DNA of 56,210 nucleotides from an uncultured Lachnospiraceae bacterium (GCA_944381485.1 CALWLI010000024.1:1-56210); one strand, 5' to 3'; counted from the stretch's first letter, positions 43,121-52,346 are shown. Numbers and translations: made by a program. The notes: generated by a model not told the origin, from the sequence alone.

Positions 43121-44226
43121 GAAAATGCGCTTCCCAATTCCTTCCTGCATAAGCCTAATGCGGATGCTATGACCTTGTCCATGTCATAATACTTATATTC
43201 TCCAAGACGTCCTCCGAAGATAACTTTATCCTCCTTGGAAGCCTTTTCGGCATATTTAAGGTAGAGCTTTTGGTTTTTCTCGTCATTTACCGGATAGTAG
43301 GGCTCCATGCCCTCCTCCCACTCTGAGGGGTACTCCTTTGTGATGACTGTTTTCTCCTGAGTGCCGAACTCAAAATGCTTATGCTCTATTATCCTTGTGT
43401 AGGGAGTCTCTCTGTCAGTATAGTTTATGACTGCGTTTCCCTGGAAATTGTCCGTGTCCAAGACCTCTGTCTCAAACCTCAAGGTCCTGTACTCCAGTCT
43501 TCCTTCGCTGTAGCCGTAGTAGGCGTCTATAGGGCCTGTAAATATGATCTTATCACAATTATCGGAAAGCTCTCTGTTGCACAGAAAATCTGTGCCCGTC
43601 ATCATGTCACAGCCTTCAAAAAGCTTGTTGATGATCATATTGTAGCCACCCTCAGGAATGCCCTGATAGCGGTCATTAAAGTAATTGTTGTCATACACGA
43701 ATCTGACAGGAAGCCTCTTTATTATAAAGGCGGGAAGGTCCCTGCAGTCTCTTCCCCACTGCTTCTCAGTATACCCCTTTATCAGCTTTCTGTAGATATC
43801 CTCTCCCACAAGGCTTATGGCCTGCTCCTCAAGATTACGGGGTTCTCCCTTTACAGCCTGCCTCTGGGACTCTATCTTTGCCCTGGCCTCCTCGGGAGTT
43901 ACGACCCCCCACATCTTGTTGAAGGTATTCATGTTAAAGGGCATATTGTAGAGCTCCCCCTTATAGTTTGCCACCGGGGAGTTGGTATATCTGTTAAATT
44001 CACAAAGCGAATTTACAAAGCTCCATATACTCTTGTCATTTGTATGGAAAATATGAGCTCCGTACTTGTGGACATTTATCCCCTCGATATTCTCGCAGTA
44101 GACATTGCCCCCTGCCTCACTCCTTTTTTCCACCACAAGGCAGCTCTTCCCTGCCTTCCCTGCAAAATAGGCGAAAACTCCGTTGTAAAGTCCCGCTCCT
44201 ACGAGCAGGTAATCATAATGCTTCAT
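43111..44226 (-). CDS. glf: UDP-galactopyranose mutase
   Basis: 371 aa from the ATG at 44226 (AAGGAG just before it). It converts UDP-galactopyranose to UDP-galactofuranose with reduced FAD. The FAD loop YLLVGAGLYNGVFAYFA, EKRSEAGGNVYCE, the conserved YGAHIFHTN and GYTEKQWGRD, and the C-terminal RLGEYKYYDMDKVI are family hallmarks. Its presence predicts galactofuranose in the surface polymer. The gene overlaps the end of leuA by 14 bases. Confidence 0.95.
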   Translation of the reverse strand: MKHYDYLLVGAGLYNGVFAYFAGKAGKSCLVVEKRSEAGGNVYCENIEGINVHKYGAHIFHTNDKSIWSFVNSLCEFNRYTNSPVANYKGELYNMPFNMNTFNKMWGVVTPEEARAKIESQRQAVKGEPRNLEEQAISLVGEDIYRKLIKGYTEKQWGRDCRDLPAFIIKRLPVRFVYDNNYFNDRYQGIPEGGYNMIINKLFEGCDMMTGTDFLCNRELSDNCDKIIFTGPIDAYYGYSEGRLEYRTLRFETEVLDTDNFQGNAVINYTDRETPYTRIIEHKHFEFGTQEKTVITKEYPSEWEEGMEPYYPVNDEKNQKLYLKYAEKASKEDKVIFGGRLGEYKYYDMDKVIASALGLCRKELGSAFSWM

Positions 44227-45913
44227 CTGTCTCCTTTCGCTCGTCACCATAGTAAAGCCTGTTAATAGCCGAGAAAATTCCCCTGATCGAGGCTCTGGTG
44301 ATGTTTGAGCTTATGCCCACACCAAAGGTGACTCTTCCTGTAGGCTGGTCAAGGAGATGAACATAGGCAACCGCCTCAGCGCTTGAACCCGAGGTAAGGG
44401 CGTGCTCGCTGTAGTCCATGATCCTTATCTGAATTCCCAGCTCTTCCTCAAGACCTCTCTGAACCGCATCTATAGGTCCGGTTCCTATACCTGTAAAGCT
44501 CTTTAACTCGCCGTGGTTCTTGTAGCTTACATTTACAAGAGTTGTGCTTCCCTCTCCCTCAAGGTCAGGCTCGCTTATCTTTACCGACTTAAAGTGCATG
44601 GGCTCCTTGGCATCCACATAGTTCTTTATGAAGGCCTCGTTTACCTGCATGGGAGTGATCTCTCCGTACTCCTCTGAGAGAGGCTGAATGATATCGGCAA
44701 ACTCCCTGTGCATGGCCTTGGGAAGCTTGTAGCCGTAGTAGCTCTCCAAAACAAAGGCGACTCCGCCCTTTCCGGACTGAGAGTTGATGCGAACGATGGG
44801 CTCATAGGTCCTTCCTATGTCTGCCGGGTCTATGGGAAGATAGGGGACATGCCAGTAGGGAGAATTAGATTCCCTGAGGGCATGTACTCCCTTGTTTATG
44901 GCATCCTGATGAGATCCGGAGAAGGCTGTGAACACCAGCTTTCCTGCGTAAGGGTGCCTGTCGTCAATGGGCATGCCTGTGCATCTCTCATAGATCTCCG
45001 CTATCTCAGGCTCGTTCTCTATGTTGAGTTCAGGGTCTATACCCTGGGAGAACATGTTGTAGGCCAAGGTGAGTATGTCCACGTTTCCTGTTCTCTCCCC
45101 GTTTCCGAAAAGTGTGCCCTCGACTCTGTCGGCTCCCGCCATGAGGGCAAGCTCTGTCGCGGCAACTCCTGTTCCTCTGTCATTGTGGGGATGGACACTT
45201 ATTATAACCTTGTCCCTGTCCTTCAAATGAGTGTTCATCCACTCCACCTGGTCGGCAAACACATTGGGAGTGCTGCACTCCACAGTAGTGGGCAGATTAA
45301 GTATTATCTTGTTATTCTCATCCGGCTTCCATATGTCCATCACAGTCTCACAGACCTCAAGGGAATAGTCAAGCTCGGTGCTTGAGAAGCATTCCGGAGA
45401 ATACTCAAGCCTCAGCTCACCGTCAAAGTCCTGCATGTACTGCTTTACCAGCTTGGTTCCCAAAACAGCGATGTTCTTGACCTCCTCTTTATTCTTTTTG
45501 AAAACCACATCTCTGTGAAGAGGGCAGGTATTGCTGTAGATATGGAATATGGCCTTTTTGACTCCCTTGAGAGACTCAAAGGTCCTCTTTATAAGGTCCT
45601 CTCTGCACTGAGAAAGCACCTGTATGTATACATCGTCGGGAATGAGTTTTCTGTCCACCAGCTGACGTATAAAGTCAAACTCTATCTGGCTGGCTGAGGG
45701 AAAGCCCACCTCTATCTCCTTAAAGCCCAGCTCGCACAGCTTTGTGAAGAATTCTATCTTCTCTTCCACATTCATAGGCTTTACAAGAGCCTGATTTCCG
45801 TCTCTCAGATCCACCGAGACCCAGGTAGGAGCCTTTGTTATGACCTTTGAAGGCCAAGTCCTGTCCGGAAAGCTTACAACCGGGCCTCTCTCATATCTCT
45901 TATAATTAAGCAT
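44213..45913 (-). CDS. leuA: 2-isopropylmalate synthase
   Basis: 566 aa, the length of the long LeuA type 2 enzymes. It condenses 2-ketoisovalerate and acetyl-CoA, the first step of leucine synthesis. VSVDLRDGNQALVKPM (metal and substrate), the zinc-binding VHPHNDRGTGVAATELAL and the C-terminal regulatory domain (SYKNHGELKSFTGIGTGPIDAVQRGLEE) are visible. AGGAGG precedes the ATG. It is out of place among glycan genes, between glmM and glf, and its 54-base upstream gap is too short for a T-box or leucine leader. The other leu genes are not in the window. Confidence 0.95.
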   Translation of the reverse strand: MLNYKRYERGPVVSFPDRTWPSKVITKAPTWVSVDLRDGNQALVKPMNVEEKIEFFTKLCELGFKEIEVGFPSASQIEFDFIRQLVDRKLIPDDVYIQVLSQCREDLIKRTFESLKGVKKAIFHIYSNTCPLHRDVVFKKNKEEVKNIAVLGTKLVKQYMQDFDGELRLEYSPECFSSTELDYSLEVCETVMDIWKPDENNKIILNLPTTVECSTPNVFADQVEWMNTHLKDRDKVIISVHPHNDRGTGVAATELALMAGADRVEGTLFGNGERTGNVDILTLAYNMFSQGIDPELNIENEPEIAEIYERCTGMPIDDRHPYAGKLVFTAFSGSHQDAINKGVHALRESNSPYWHVPYLPIDPADIGRTYEPIVRINSQSGKGGVAFVLESYYGYKLPKAMHREFADIIQPLSEEYGEITPMQVNEAFIKNYVDAKEPMHFKSVKISEPDLEGEGSTTLVNVSYKNHGELKSFTGIGTGPIDAVQRGLEEELGIQIRIMDYSEHALTSGSSAEAVAYVHLLDQPTGRVTFGVGISSNITRASIRGIFSAINRLYYGDERKETDEAL

Positions 45914-45967
45914 TTACCTTTCCCTCCTGAAATTACTGTATGTTGTCCGAATATATCCGTTACTTTG

Positions 45968-47323
45968 TTACTGCTGAATATGTCCGCATTCAGCCATTAC
46001 CGCTATTATCTCATCGACGCAGGCCTCACACTCTGAAGCATCTGCGGATTCCGCCATGACCCTTATGAGAGGCTCTGTGCCTGACTGTCTCAAAAGTACT
46101 CTTCCTCTGTCTCCCAGCTTCTCCTCGGCTTTTTTTACAGCGGCTTTGACCCTGTCGTCATCCTGCGCCTCCTGTTTGCTCCTGACCCTTACATTCTTTA
46201 GGCACTGGGGATACATGGGGCATTCCTTTGCAAGCTCACTCAGAGGAAGCTTTCTCTCCAAAAACACATCCATAAGCTTTAGAGAGGTAAGTATACCGTC
46301 GCCTGTGGTGGCATTTTTGCTGAAAATAATGTGTCCCGACTGCTCTCCTCCCAGAGAGTGTCCGTTTGCGGCCATATTCTCGTAAACAAATCTGTCCCCA
46401 ACCTTGGTCTTCTCGTACTTTATCCCCTCTCTGTCCAGAGCCTTGTAAAGTCCAAGATTTGACATGACTGTGGTGACTATGGTGTCATTGTTGAGCTTGC
46501 CCTCCTCATGCATATATTTTCCGCATATATACATGATCTGATCTCCGTTCACTACGTTTCCGTTCTCATCAACAGCAAGGCACCTGTCGGCATCTCCGTC
46601 ATAGGCAAAGCCTATGTCGCAGCCCTCCTTCACCACAAACTCCTGCAGTCTGTCAATGTGGGTGGAGCCGCAGTTATTGTTTATGTTCACGCCGTTGGGT
46701 TCATTGGCCATGACATGGGTGTGGGCGCCCAGAGCGTCAAACACCGGCTTTGCTATGGATGAGGCTGAGCCGTTGGCGCAGTCAAGAGCTACGTGCTTGT
46801 CCTTGAAGGATTTCTTTGCTATGGATATGAGGTAGCCTATATACCTGTTGCGTCCCGCCGCATAATCCACGGTCCTTCCTATGTCATCCCTTGTGGCAAG
46901 GGGCATATCAGCCATGTCAGAATCCAGATATTTCTCAAATACCTCTATGGTATTGTCGTCTATCTTTTCCCCTGTTTGGCTTATTATCTTTATTCCGTTG
47001 TCATAGTAGGGGTTATGACTGGCGGAGATCATGACTCCGCAGTCAAAATCGTCGACCCTTGTAATGTATGCCACCGAAGGTGTGGTGGTGACATGCAGGA
47101 GATAGGCGTCAGCTCCCGACGCCGTGAGTCCTGAGGAGAGGGCATCCTCAAACATATAGCTTGAGCGCCTTGTATCCTTTCCTATAACCACCTTGCATTT
47201 TTTTTCGGGATGCTTGCTGCCGTAATAATAGCCCAGTATCCTTCCGATCTTATAAGCATGCTCCACAGTGAGTTCCACATTCGCCTCTCCTCTGAAGCCG
47301 TCTGTTCCAAAATATTTACCCAT
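45968..47323 (-). CDS. glmM: Phosphoglucosamine mutase
   Basis: 451 aa. It converts glucosamine 6-phosphate to glucosamine 1-phosphate on the way to UDP-GlcNAc. KYFGTDGFRGEANVELT at the N terminus, the phosphoserine loop VMISASHNPYYDNGIKI, the metal loop FAYDGDADRCLAVD, GGEQSGHIIF and the C-terminal RQSGTEPLIRVMAE are all canonical. AAGGAAG precedes the ATG. It supplies peptidoglycan and probably the glycan locus. Confidence 0.96.
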   Translation of the reverse strand: MGKYFGTDGFRGEANVELTVEHAYKIGRILGYYYGSKHPEKKCKVVIGKDTRRSSYMFEDALSSGLTASGADAYLLHVTTTPSVAYITRVDDFDCGVMISASHNPYYDNGIKIISQTGEKIDDNTIEVFEKYLDSDMADMPLATRDDIGRTVDYAAGRNRYIGYLISIAKKSFKDKHVALDCANGSASSIAKPVFDALGAHTHVMANEPNGVNINNNCGSTHIDRLQEFVVKEGCDIGFAYDGDADRCLAVDENGNVVNGDQIMYICGKYMHEEGKLNNDTIVTTVMSNLGLYKALDREGIKYEKTKVGDRFVYENMAANGHSLGGEQSGHIIFSKNATTGDGILTSLKLMDVFLERKLPLSELAKECPMYPQCLKNVRVRSKQEAQDDDRVKAAVKKAEEKLGDRGRVLLRQSGTEPLIRVMAESADASECEACVDEIIAVMAECGHIQQ

Positions 47324-47358
47324 TAACGGTCACTTCCTTAAAATCGCTTTTATAGTTA

Positions 47359-48297
47359 TCAGGCTGTATAATCGATCTCCTCAAGATACCTTGAGAGAGC
47401 GTCCTGCCATGTGGGGAGTTCCTCAAACCCCTCCTCGGAAAGCTTTGAGAGATCCATCCTGGAATTGTGAGGTCTCTTTGCCTTTGCCGGGTACTTTGAA
47501 GAATCCACCGGCTCTACCTCCACATCTTTTCCTGAAAGCCTGAATATCTCCTTTGCAAAATCATACCAGCTGCAAAGTCCTGTATTTGCCACATGATAGG
47601 TTCCGTACTTGTCGGAAAGTATCATATCTACTGCAATGCGGGCAATGTCAGGGGTGTAGGTGGGAGAGCCTATCTGGTCGTCCACCACAGTAAGTCTGTC
47701 ATGGGTCTCGGAAAGCTTGAGCATGGTCTTTACAAAGTTCTTTCCGTTCTTTCCGTATACCCACTGTATCCTTACTATAAAATGCCTGTCGGGGACGTAC
47801 TTTCTGACAGCCTCCTCACCCTCATATTTTGTCTGTCCGTAGACATTTAAGGGCTCGGCCTCGTCTTCAGGCTCCCAGGGCCTGTCTCCCTCTCCGTTAA
47901 ACACGTAGTCAGTGGAGAAATACATCATGGGTATCATGAGCTCCCTGCAGACCTTTGCTATATTCTCTGTGCCGTAGGCGTTCACAAGCCTGCACTTTTC
48001 CTCATTGTCCTCAGCCGCGTCCACCGCAGTCCAAGCGGCGCAGTGTATCACCGCGTCGGGAGCGGCGTCGCCTATCACCTGTCTCACGGCCTCAGGGTCC
48101 GTGATGTCCCTCTCCTCGATATCTACACCTATGCCCTCTATATTCCTCTTTTGGAGCTCCAGCATGATATCGTGGCCCAGCTGTCCCTTTACTCCCGTGA
48201 CAAATATCCTCTTTGCGCTGTCCTCTATGAGCTTGTCAATGTCAAGCTCACCGAAATCCGTCTTGATTATAGTATTCTTGAGATCGTTGCTTATCAT
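47359..48297 (-). CDS. rfbD: dTDP-4-dehydrorhamnose reductase
   Basis: 312 aa. It reduces dTDP-4-keto-L-rhamnose to dTDP-L-rhamnose with NAD(P)H. The nucleotide loop is FVTGVKGQLGHDIM, the catalytic YxxxK is YGQTKYEGEE, and STDYVFNGEG and NTGLCSWYDFAKEIF match the family. About 28 residues precede the Rossmann strand that usually begins the protein, and the start is supported by GGGGATATACT before the ATG, so the extension is probably translated. It is downstream of rfbB by 27 bases. Confidence 0.94.
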   Translation of the reverse strand: MISNDLKNTIIKTDFGELDIDKLIEDSAKRIFVTGVKGQLGHDIMLELQKRNIEGIGVDIEERDITDPEAVRQVIGDAAPDAVIHCAAWTAVDAAEDNEEKCRLVNAYGTENIAKVCRELMIPMMYFSTDYVFNGEGDRPWEPEDEAEPLNVYGQTKYEGEEAVRKYVPDRHFIVRIQWVYGKNGKNFVKTMLKLSETHDRLTVVDDQIGSPTYTPDIARIAVDMILSDKYGTYHVANTGLCSWYDFAKEIFRLSGKDVEVEPVDSSKYPAKAKRPHNSRMDLSKLSEEGFEELPTWQDALSRYLEEIDYTA

Positions 48298-48324
48298 AGT
48301 ATATCCCCTGCGCCCTTTAAGTTT

Positions 48325-49350
48325 TTAATTGACTCTGTCCCTGTACATTTCCTTGAAATAATTCTGATACTCTCCGCTTATTATCCTCTCCCACCAGTCC
48401 TTGTTTTTGAGATACCACTCTATGGTCTGCTTTATGCCTGTATCAAAATTGTACTTGGGCTTCCATCCCAGTTCTCTCTCGAGCTTTGCGGGATCTATGG
48501 CATATCTTCTGTCGTGTCCCGGCCTGTCCTTAACATACTTTATGAGGGACTCGGGCTTCCCGAGGGCCGAGAGTATGGTCTTTACAACCTGAAGGTTCGT
48601 CCTCTCATTGTGACCGCCTATATTGTAGATCTCTCCCTCTTTTCCCTCTCTCACGATAAGGTCGATAGCCTTGCAGTGATCCTCAACGTGGAGCCAGTCT
48701 CTCACGTTCGCTCCGTCTCCGTATACGGGAAGCTCCTCGTCCGCGAGAGCTCTCGATATCATGAGAGGGATGAGCTTCTCGGGGAACTGGTACTGCCCGT
48801 AGTTGTTGGAGCATCTTGAGATGGTGACAGGTATCTTAAATGTCCTGTGGTATGCCATAACGAACATGTCCGCCGAAGCCTTTGAAGCCGAGTAAGGGCT
48901 TGAGGCGTGGAGAGGTGTCTCCTCCGTAAAGAAGAGATCGGGCCTGTCAAGAGGCAGGTCTCCGTAGACCTCATCGGTGGACACCTGATGGTATCTCTTT
49001 ATGCCGTACTTTTTGCAGGCGTCAAGGAGGGTGGTGGTGCCCATCACATTGGTACGCACGAACTCCTCGGGATGCTCAACAGAACGATCCACATGGCTCT
49101 CCGCCGCAAAGTTTATGATAACGTCGGGCTTTTCCTCCTCAAAGAGCTTGAAAACAAATGCCCTGTCTGCAATATCTCCCTTTACAAACTTATAATTGGG
49201 CTTTCCCTCTATGCTCTTTAAATTTTCAAGGTTTCCCGCGTAGGTGAGCTTGTCAAGGTTTATTATCATGTCCTCGGGATAGGTGTTTACCAGATACTGC
49301 ACCATTACGCTCCCGATAAATCCCGCTCCGCCTGTAACTACTATCTTCAT
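48325..49350 (-). CDS. rfbB: dTDP-glucose 4,6-dehydratase
   Basis: 341 aa. An extended short-chain dehydrogenase that turns dTDP-glucose into dTDP-4-keto-6-deoxyglucose. IVVTGGAGFIGSVMVQYL is the NAD loop; VSTDEVYGDLP and YSASKASADMFVMAYHRTF hold the catalytic Thr-Asp-Glu and Tyr/Lys residues; SRCSNNYGQYQFPEKLIP is diagnostic. TTAGGAG precedes the ATG. Its product may feed both rhamnose synthesis and the DegT aminotransferase. Confidence 0.96.
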   Translation of the reverse strand: MKIVVTGGAGFIGSVMVQYLVNTYPEDMIINLDKLTYAGNLENLKSIEGKPNYKFVKGDIADRAFVFKLFEEEKPDVIINFAAESHVDRSVEHPEEFVRTNVMGTTTLLDACKKYGIKRYHQVSTDEVYGDLPLDRPDLFFTEETPLHASSPYSASKASADMFVMAYHRTFKIPVTISRCSNNYGQYQFPEKLIPLMISRALADEELPVYGDGANVRDWLHVEDHCKAIDLIVREGKEGEIYNIGGHNERTNLQVVKTILSALGKPESLIKYVKDRPGHDRRYAIDPAKLERELGWKPKYNFDTGIKQTIEWYLKNKDWWERIISGEYQNYFKEMYRDRVN

Positions 49351-49430
49351 ATGTTTAACTCCTAAATTTTTTTGAAATAGCTATGTTTATTTTATTTTTC
49401 CGCAAAGCTCCAAAAGCGAGTTCTGCGGCC

Positions 49431-50321
49431 TTACTTTTGGATCTTATCTACATATTTTCCGTCCAGCACGTCCTTTAAATACTTGCCGTACTGGTTTTTT
49501 TTAAGTACCTCGTAGGACTTAAGGACCTCCTCCTTGGTGATCCAACCGTTTAAATAGGCTATCTCCTCAAGGCAGGCTATCTTTCTGTGCTGATGGGTCT
49601 CCACTGTACGCACGAAATTCCCGGCATCCATGAGGGACTCATGGGTTCCCGTGTCAAGCCAAGTAAAGCCCTGTCCCAGAAGCTCCACCTCCAGCTCGCC
49701 GTTCTCGAGATAAATGCGGTTAAGATCCGTTATCTCAAGCTCGCCTCTTGCGGAGGGCTTAAGATTTTTAGCATACTCCACCACCTTGTTGTCGTAGAAG
49801 TAGAGTCCGGTGACGCAGTAGTTGGACTTGGGGTTTTGAGGCTTTTCCTCTATGGAGACAGCCTTTCCCTCGCTGTCAAACTCCACTATTCCGAAGCGCT
49901 CAGGGTCGTCAACATAGTATCCGAAGACTGTTGCGCCCTCAGTCTTTTCAGCGGCCTTCCTCAGTCTCTTTGTGAAGCCGTGTCCGTGGAAGATATTGTC
50001 TCCCAGTATCATGGCTACAGAGTCATCACCTATAAAGTCCTCGCCGATGATGAAGGCCTGGGCGAGGCCGTCCGGAGATGGCTGTACCTTGTAGCTAAGG
50101 CTTATTCCAAACTGGTGTCCGTCACCCAAGAGATCCTCGAACCTGGGAGTGTCCGTAGGTGTGGATATGATAAGTATGTCCTTTATGCCCGCATTCATGA
50201 GAACCGACAGCGGATAGTATATCATGGGCTTGTCGTAAATGGGCAAAAGCTGCTTTGATGTTACCTTTGTCAGCGGGTAAAGCCTCGTCCCCGAGCCCCC
50301 CGCAAGGATGATTCCCTTCAT
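49431..50321 (-). CDS. rfbA: Glucose-1-phosphate thymidylyltransferase
   Basis: 296 aa. It makes dTDP-glucose from dTTP and glucose 1-phosphate, the first step of dTDP-rhamnose synthesis. [52 protein letters not shown] and [21 protein letters not shown] are the expected blocks, and [14 protein letters not shown] closes the active site. CGGAGG precedes the ATG. It is probably the first gene of the glycan operon, with a promoter embedded in an upstream terminator. Confidence 0.97.
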   Translation of the reverse strand: MKGIILAGGSGTRLYPLTKVTSKQLLPIYDKPMIYYPLSVLMNAGIKDILIISTPTDTPRFEDLLGDGHQFGISLSYKVQPSPDGLAQAFIIGEDFIGDDSVAMILGDNIFHGHGFTKRLRKAAEKTEGATVFGYYVDDPERFGIVEFDSEGKAVSIEEKPQNPKSNYCVTGLYFYDNKVVEYAKNLKPSARGELEITDLNRIYLENGELEVELLGQGFTWLDTGTHESLMDAGNFVRTVETHQHRKIACLEEIAYLNGWITKEEVLKSYEVLKKNQYGKYLKDVLDGKYVDKIQK

Positions 50322-50388
50322 TCTTTTCCTCCGAATCCGCCCGGAGCAAAGCTCTTAAGCGGTGTTTTTCTTTAAAATACTGCTTTTT

Positions 50389-50417
50389 ATAATAGCATAA
50401 AGCCGCATAGTTTTCCA
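50389..50417 (-). promoter_or_regulatory. Possible promoter of rfbA inside the upstream terminator
   Basis: On the minus strand TGGAAA (50417-50412) and TATTAT (50394-50389) are separated by 17 bases, about 70 bases before rfbA. The -35 lies in the loop of the hairpin at 50399-50429. It is a candidate start for the long glycan operon; the -35 box is weak. Confidence 0.4.
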
Positions 50418-50429
50418 CTATACGGCTTT
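50399..50429 (-). terminator. Terminator-like hairpin after the DUF4349 gene
   Basis: AAAGCCGTATAGT pairs with ACTATGCGGCTTT (one mismatch) around a five-base loop, about 60 bases beyond the DUF4349 stop. It is flanked by AT-rich sequence on both sides (TTTTAAAG and ATGCTATTAT). It separates the DUF4349 gene from the glycan operon. Confidence 0.6.
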
Positions 50430-50489
50430 TAAAGTTTTCTTTAAAATTTGCGTTTTACCGCTCTCCGAATACTTAACCCGCCACAGCCC

Positions 50490-51503
50490 TCACTTTTTTT
50501 CGCGTTGTATCTCGTCTCCTTCTCCTTTTCCCTCTTTGTTGATCTGCCTGTTTTTTCTGCGGTTCTTCACGGTTTTTGCCGCCTTGTAAACGCCTGATAT
50601 GACCATACCCAAAACAGCCGCCACAGGCAGAAAGCTTACTGTAACTATGACCGCATTTTCGAGAAAGCTTCCGAGACCACTCATGTTTTTGGATATACCC
50701 GAGCCTATCCTCTCAAGGACTCCTGCCTGAGCGCCGACTGTTAGGACCTTCACCTCGCTGATATCTATCCTTACAGTGCTGTAGTTCACCTGATTGTCAT
50801 AAAGTCTCAGCTGTGACTCAAAGTTTTGGAGCTCATATCTTATCTCCGAAAGCCTGTCCTCTATTACGATAAGGCTCTCCGCGCTCTCCGCCTCCGATAA
50901 TAGTTCCGTAAGCCTCTCCTGCTCTGTCTTAAGGGCGGTAATGCGGGACTCGGTGTCCGTATATTTAAGGGTGATGTCAGTGAGCTGCTCGTTTTTGGAT
51001 ATGATATTTGCATACGCAAAGGCTGTGTCCATGAATTCATCCAGCCTTTCGGAGGGTATCCTCACCGTAAAATGTCCCCATCTCGTCTCCCCGTTTTTGA
51101 TGTTGCCGCTGACAGACGAGCTCTCAACATAACCTGAGAGGGCCTCGGCCTTCTCCTCTATAGAAGCCGTGAGCCTGTCAAACTCCTCGGTCTCGACTCT
51201 CATGCTTACATCCTTTATGAGCTTCCTTGAGCCTGTCTCAGGCCCTGACGTGTACTCGGCTTCCCCCATGCTCCCTTTATCGGCTTCAACGATTCGGTTT
51301 GCCGAGGGAGCCGCCCCGAAGCCTGACTCCGCCGTAACGCTTCCCACACTTTGTGCTACTGCCCCCGCCTCGTCATAGGCCGCTGCGGTCTCCGCTGTCA
51401 CCATCTCAGCCTCATAAGCCGAATCAGCCTCCGAGCCCGCCCCGCAGGCGGCTGATAAAAACGCAGTCGAAAGTGCCAACAGAATCAAAATTGTTTTTTT
51501 CAT
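50490..51503 (-). CDS. DUF4349 lipoprotein
   Basis: 337 aa from the ATG at 51503 (GGGGAGGAG upstream). It starts with a lipoprotein signal with lipobox LSAAC (Cys20), then an Ala/Glu-rich linker. Residues about 100-280 match DUF4349: RKLIKDVSMRVETEEFDRL, the GYVESSSVSG turn and the WGHFTVRIPSERLDEFM block, followed by a coiled-coil stretch (TALKTEQERLTELLSEAESAE). A single C-terminal membrane helix (about 278-300) and a basic tail end it. The function of the family is unknown; a role at the cell envelope is likely. It appears to be transcribed alone. Confidence 0.88.
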   Translation of the reverse strand: MKKTILILLALSTAFLSAACGAGSEADSAYEAEMVTAETAAAYDEAGAVAQSVGSVTAESGFGAAPSANRIVEADKGSMGEAEYTSGPETGSRKLIKDVSMRVETEEFDRLTASIEEKAEALSGYVESSSVSGNIKNGETRWGHFTVRIPSERLDEFMDTAFAYANIISKNEQLTDITLKYTDTESRITALKTEQERLTELLSEAESAESLIVIEDRLSEIRYELQNFESQLRLYDNQVNYSTVRIDISEVKVLTVGAQAGVLERIGSGISKNMSGLGSFLENAVIVTVSFLPVAAVLGMVISGVYKAAKTVKNRRKNRQINKEGKGEGDEIQREKK

Positions 51504-51620
51504 ACCAAAAGTCTCCTCCCCATATATTTTCATCTGAAATATATACGGGCCATACAGGTCCGGGCTTTCAATGATTATTCATAGTTTCTTATGTAAACAT
51601 GTAAATCCTCCAAAATCTTA

Positions 51621-52256
51621 TCAACTTATTTCATTCAATATCTTCTTGCTACGCTCAAGCACATCATAAATGATCTGATCCGACAGCCCTATATTGAAAA
51701 AATAGTCAGATAAAAGCAGATCCGATATATCATCCCATGTAATGTTCAATTCATGATTTGTCATTTTCCATATAAGCGACAATTCAGAACTTTTGAACGC
51801 TGTCAAATATATCTCGTTTTCCATTGGCGTAACAGAAAGACCATACGCTTTTATCACGTCCCATGCCAAATCTGTAAACGTTTCTCCCATGCGTATATTT
51901 GAAAGGTTTGAATCCGCGAGTTCAAATACCAAGCGGTATAATTCAGGCGTCGTATACCTCCACAGAAGTATCGTATAGACACACATTTTTTCAGCAGGAC
52001 CGGTATCCTCGGGTAATTTCGTTTCAAAAGCCTTTTCATAAAGCTTTTTATTGGAATAGTCCATAACCTTGGCCCCCAGATTCTCTTTTGAAGAAAAATA
52101 ATAGCTTATTAATCCCAAATTTACTCCGGCGCAAGCTGCTATTTCCCTTGTAGTCACATTTTTATATCCCTTTTTCAGAAAAAGATCATATGCCACCTTA
52201 AGAATACTTGATGCAGTCCGATTCAAGCTTTCCTTTTTTTCTTGTTTGTATCTCAT
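51621..52256 (-). CDS. TetR/AcrR-family transcriptional regulator
   Basis: 211 aa. The N-terminal helix-turn-helix (TASSILKVAYDLFLKKGYKNVTTREIAACAGVNLGLISYYFSSKENL; residues about 14-58) is typical; the C-terminal ligand/dimer domain has no clear relative. AGAGG precedes the ATG. It is transcribed away from the ATC-hydrolase operon across 349 bases holding two matching palindromes, the usual layout of a TetR repressor with its target. The gene is visibly more AT-rich than the glycan genes to its left, which hints at separate origin. The ligand is probably the substrate handled by the operon (inference). Confidence 0.93.
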   Translation of the reverse strand: MRYKQEKKESLNRTASSILKVAYDLFLKKGYKNVTTREIAACAGVNLGLISYYFSSKENLGAKVMDYSNKKLYEKAFETKLPEDTGPAEKMCVYTILLWRYTTPELYRLVFELADSNLSNIRMGETFTDLAWDVIKAYGLSVTPMENEIYLTAFKSSELSLIWKMTNHELNITWDDISDLLLSDYFFNIGLSDQIIYDVLERSKKILNEIS

Positions 52257-52285
52257 AATATCCTCTTTCTTTAATTTATTTAATT

Positions 52286-52315
52286 ATTATATACTTTTCT
52301 GCCGATCAAAATCAA
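52286..52315 (-). promoter_or_regulatory. Promoter of the TetR gene
   Basis: On the minus strand TTGATT (52315-52310) and a perfect TATAAT (52291-52286) are separated by 18 bases, about 30 bases before the TetR start. The palindrome at 52333-52346 lies just upstream of the -35 box. Confidence 0.65.
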
Positions 52316-52332
52316 TATTCCTTCACAACGCT

Positions 52333-52346
52333 TTATACATGTATAA
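52333..52346. promoter_or_regulatory. Operator-like palindrome 1
   Basis: TTATACATGTATAA is a perfect 14-base palindrome. It shares the core TTAnnCATGnnTAA with the palindrome at 52565-52580. It lies upstream of the TetR promoter, a suitable site for autoregulation. Confidence 0.55.

Noticed and set aside
43375-44265. Plus-strand open frame of about 296 codons opposite glf
   Set aside because: It is antisense to a well-conserved UDP-galactopyranose mutase and shows no family features of its own.
45914-45967. T-box or leucine attenuator in front of leuA
   Set aside because: The gap of 54 bases is too short, and no T-box sequence or Leu-rich leader peptide is present.
51590-51620. ACATGT-centred sequence upstream of the DUF4349 gene as a third operator
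   Set aside because: It shares only the CATG centre with the two palindromes and does not fit TTAnnCATGnnTAA.
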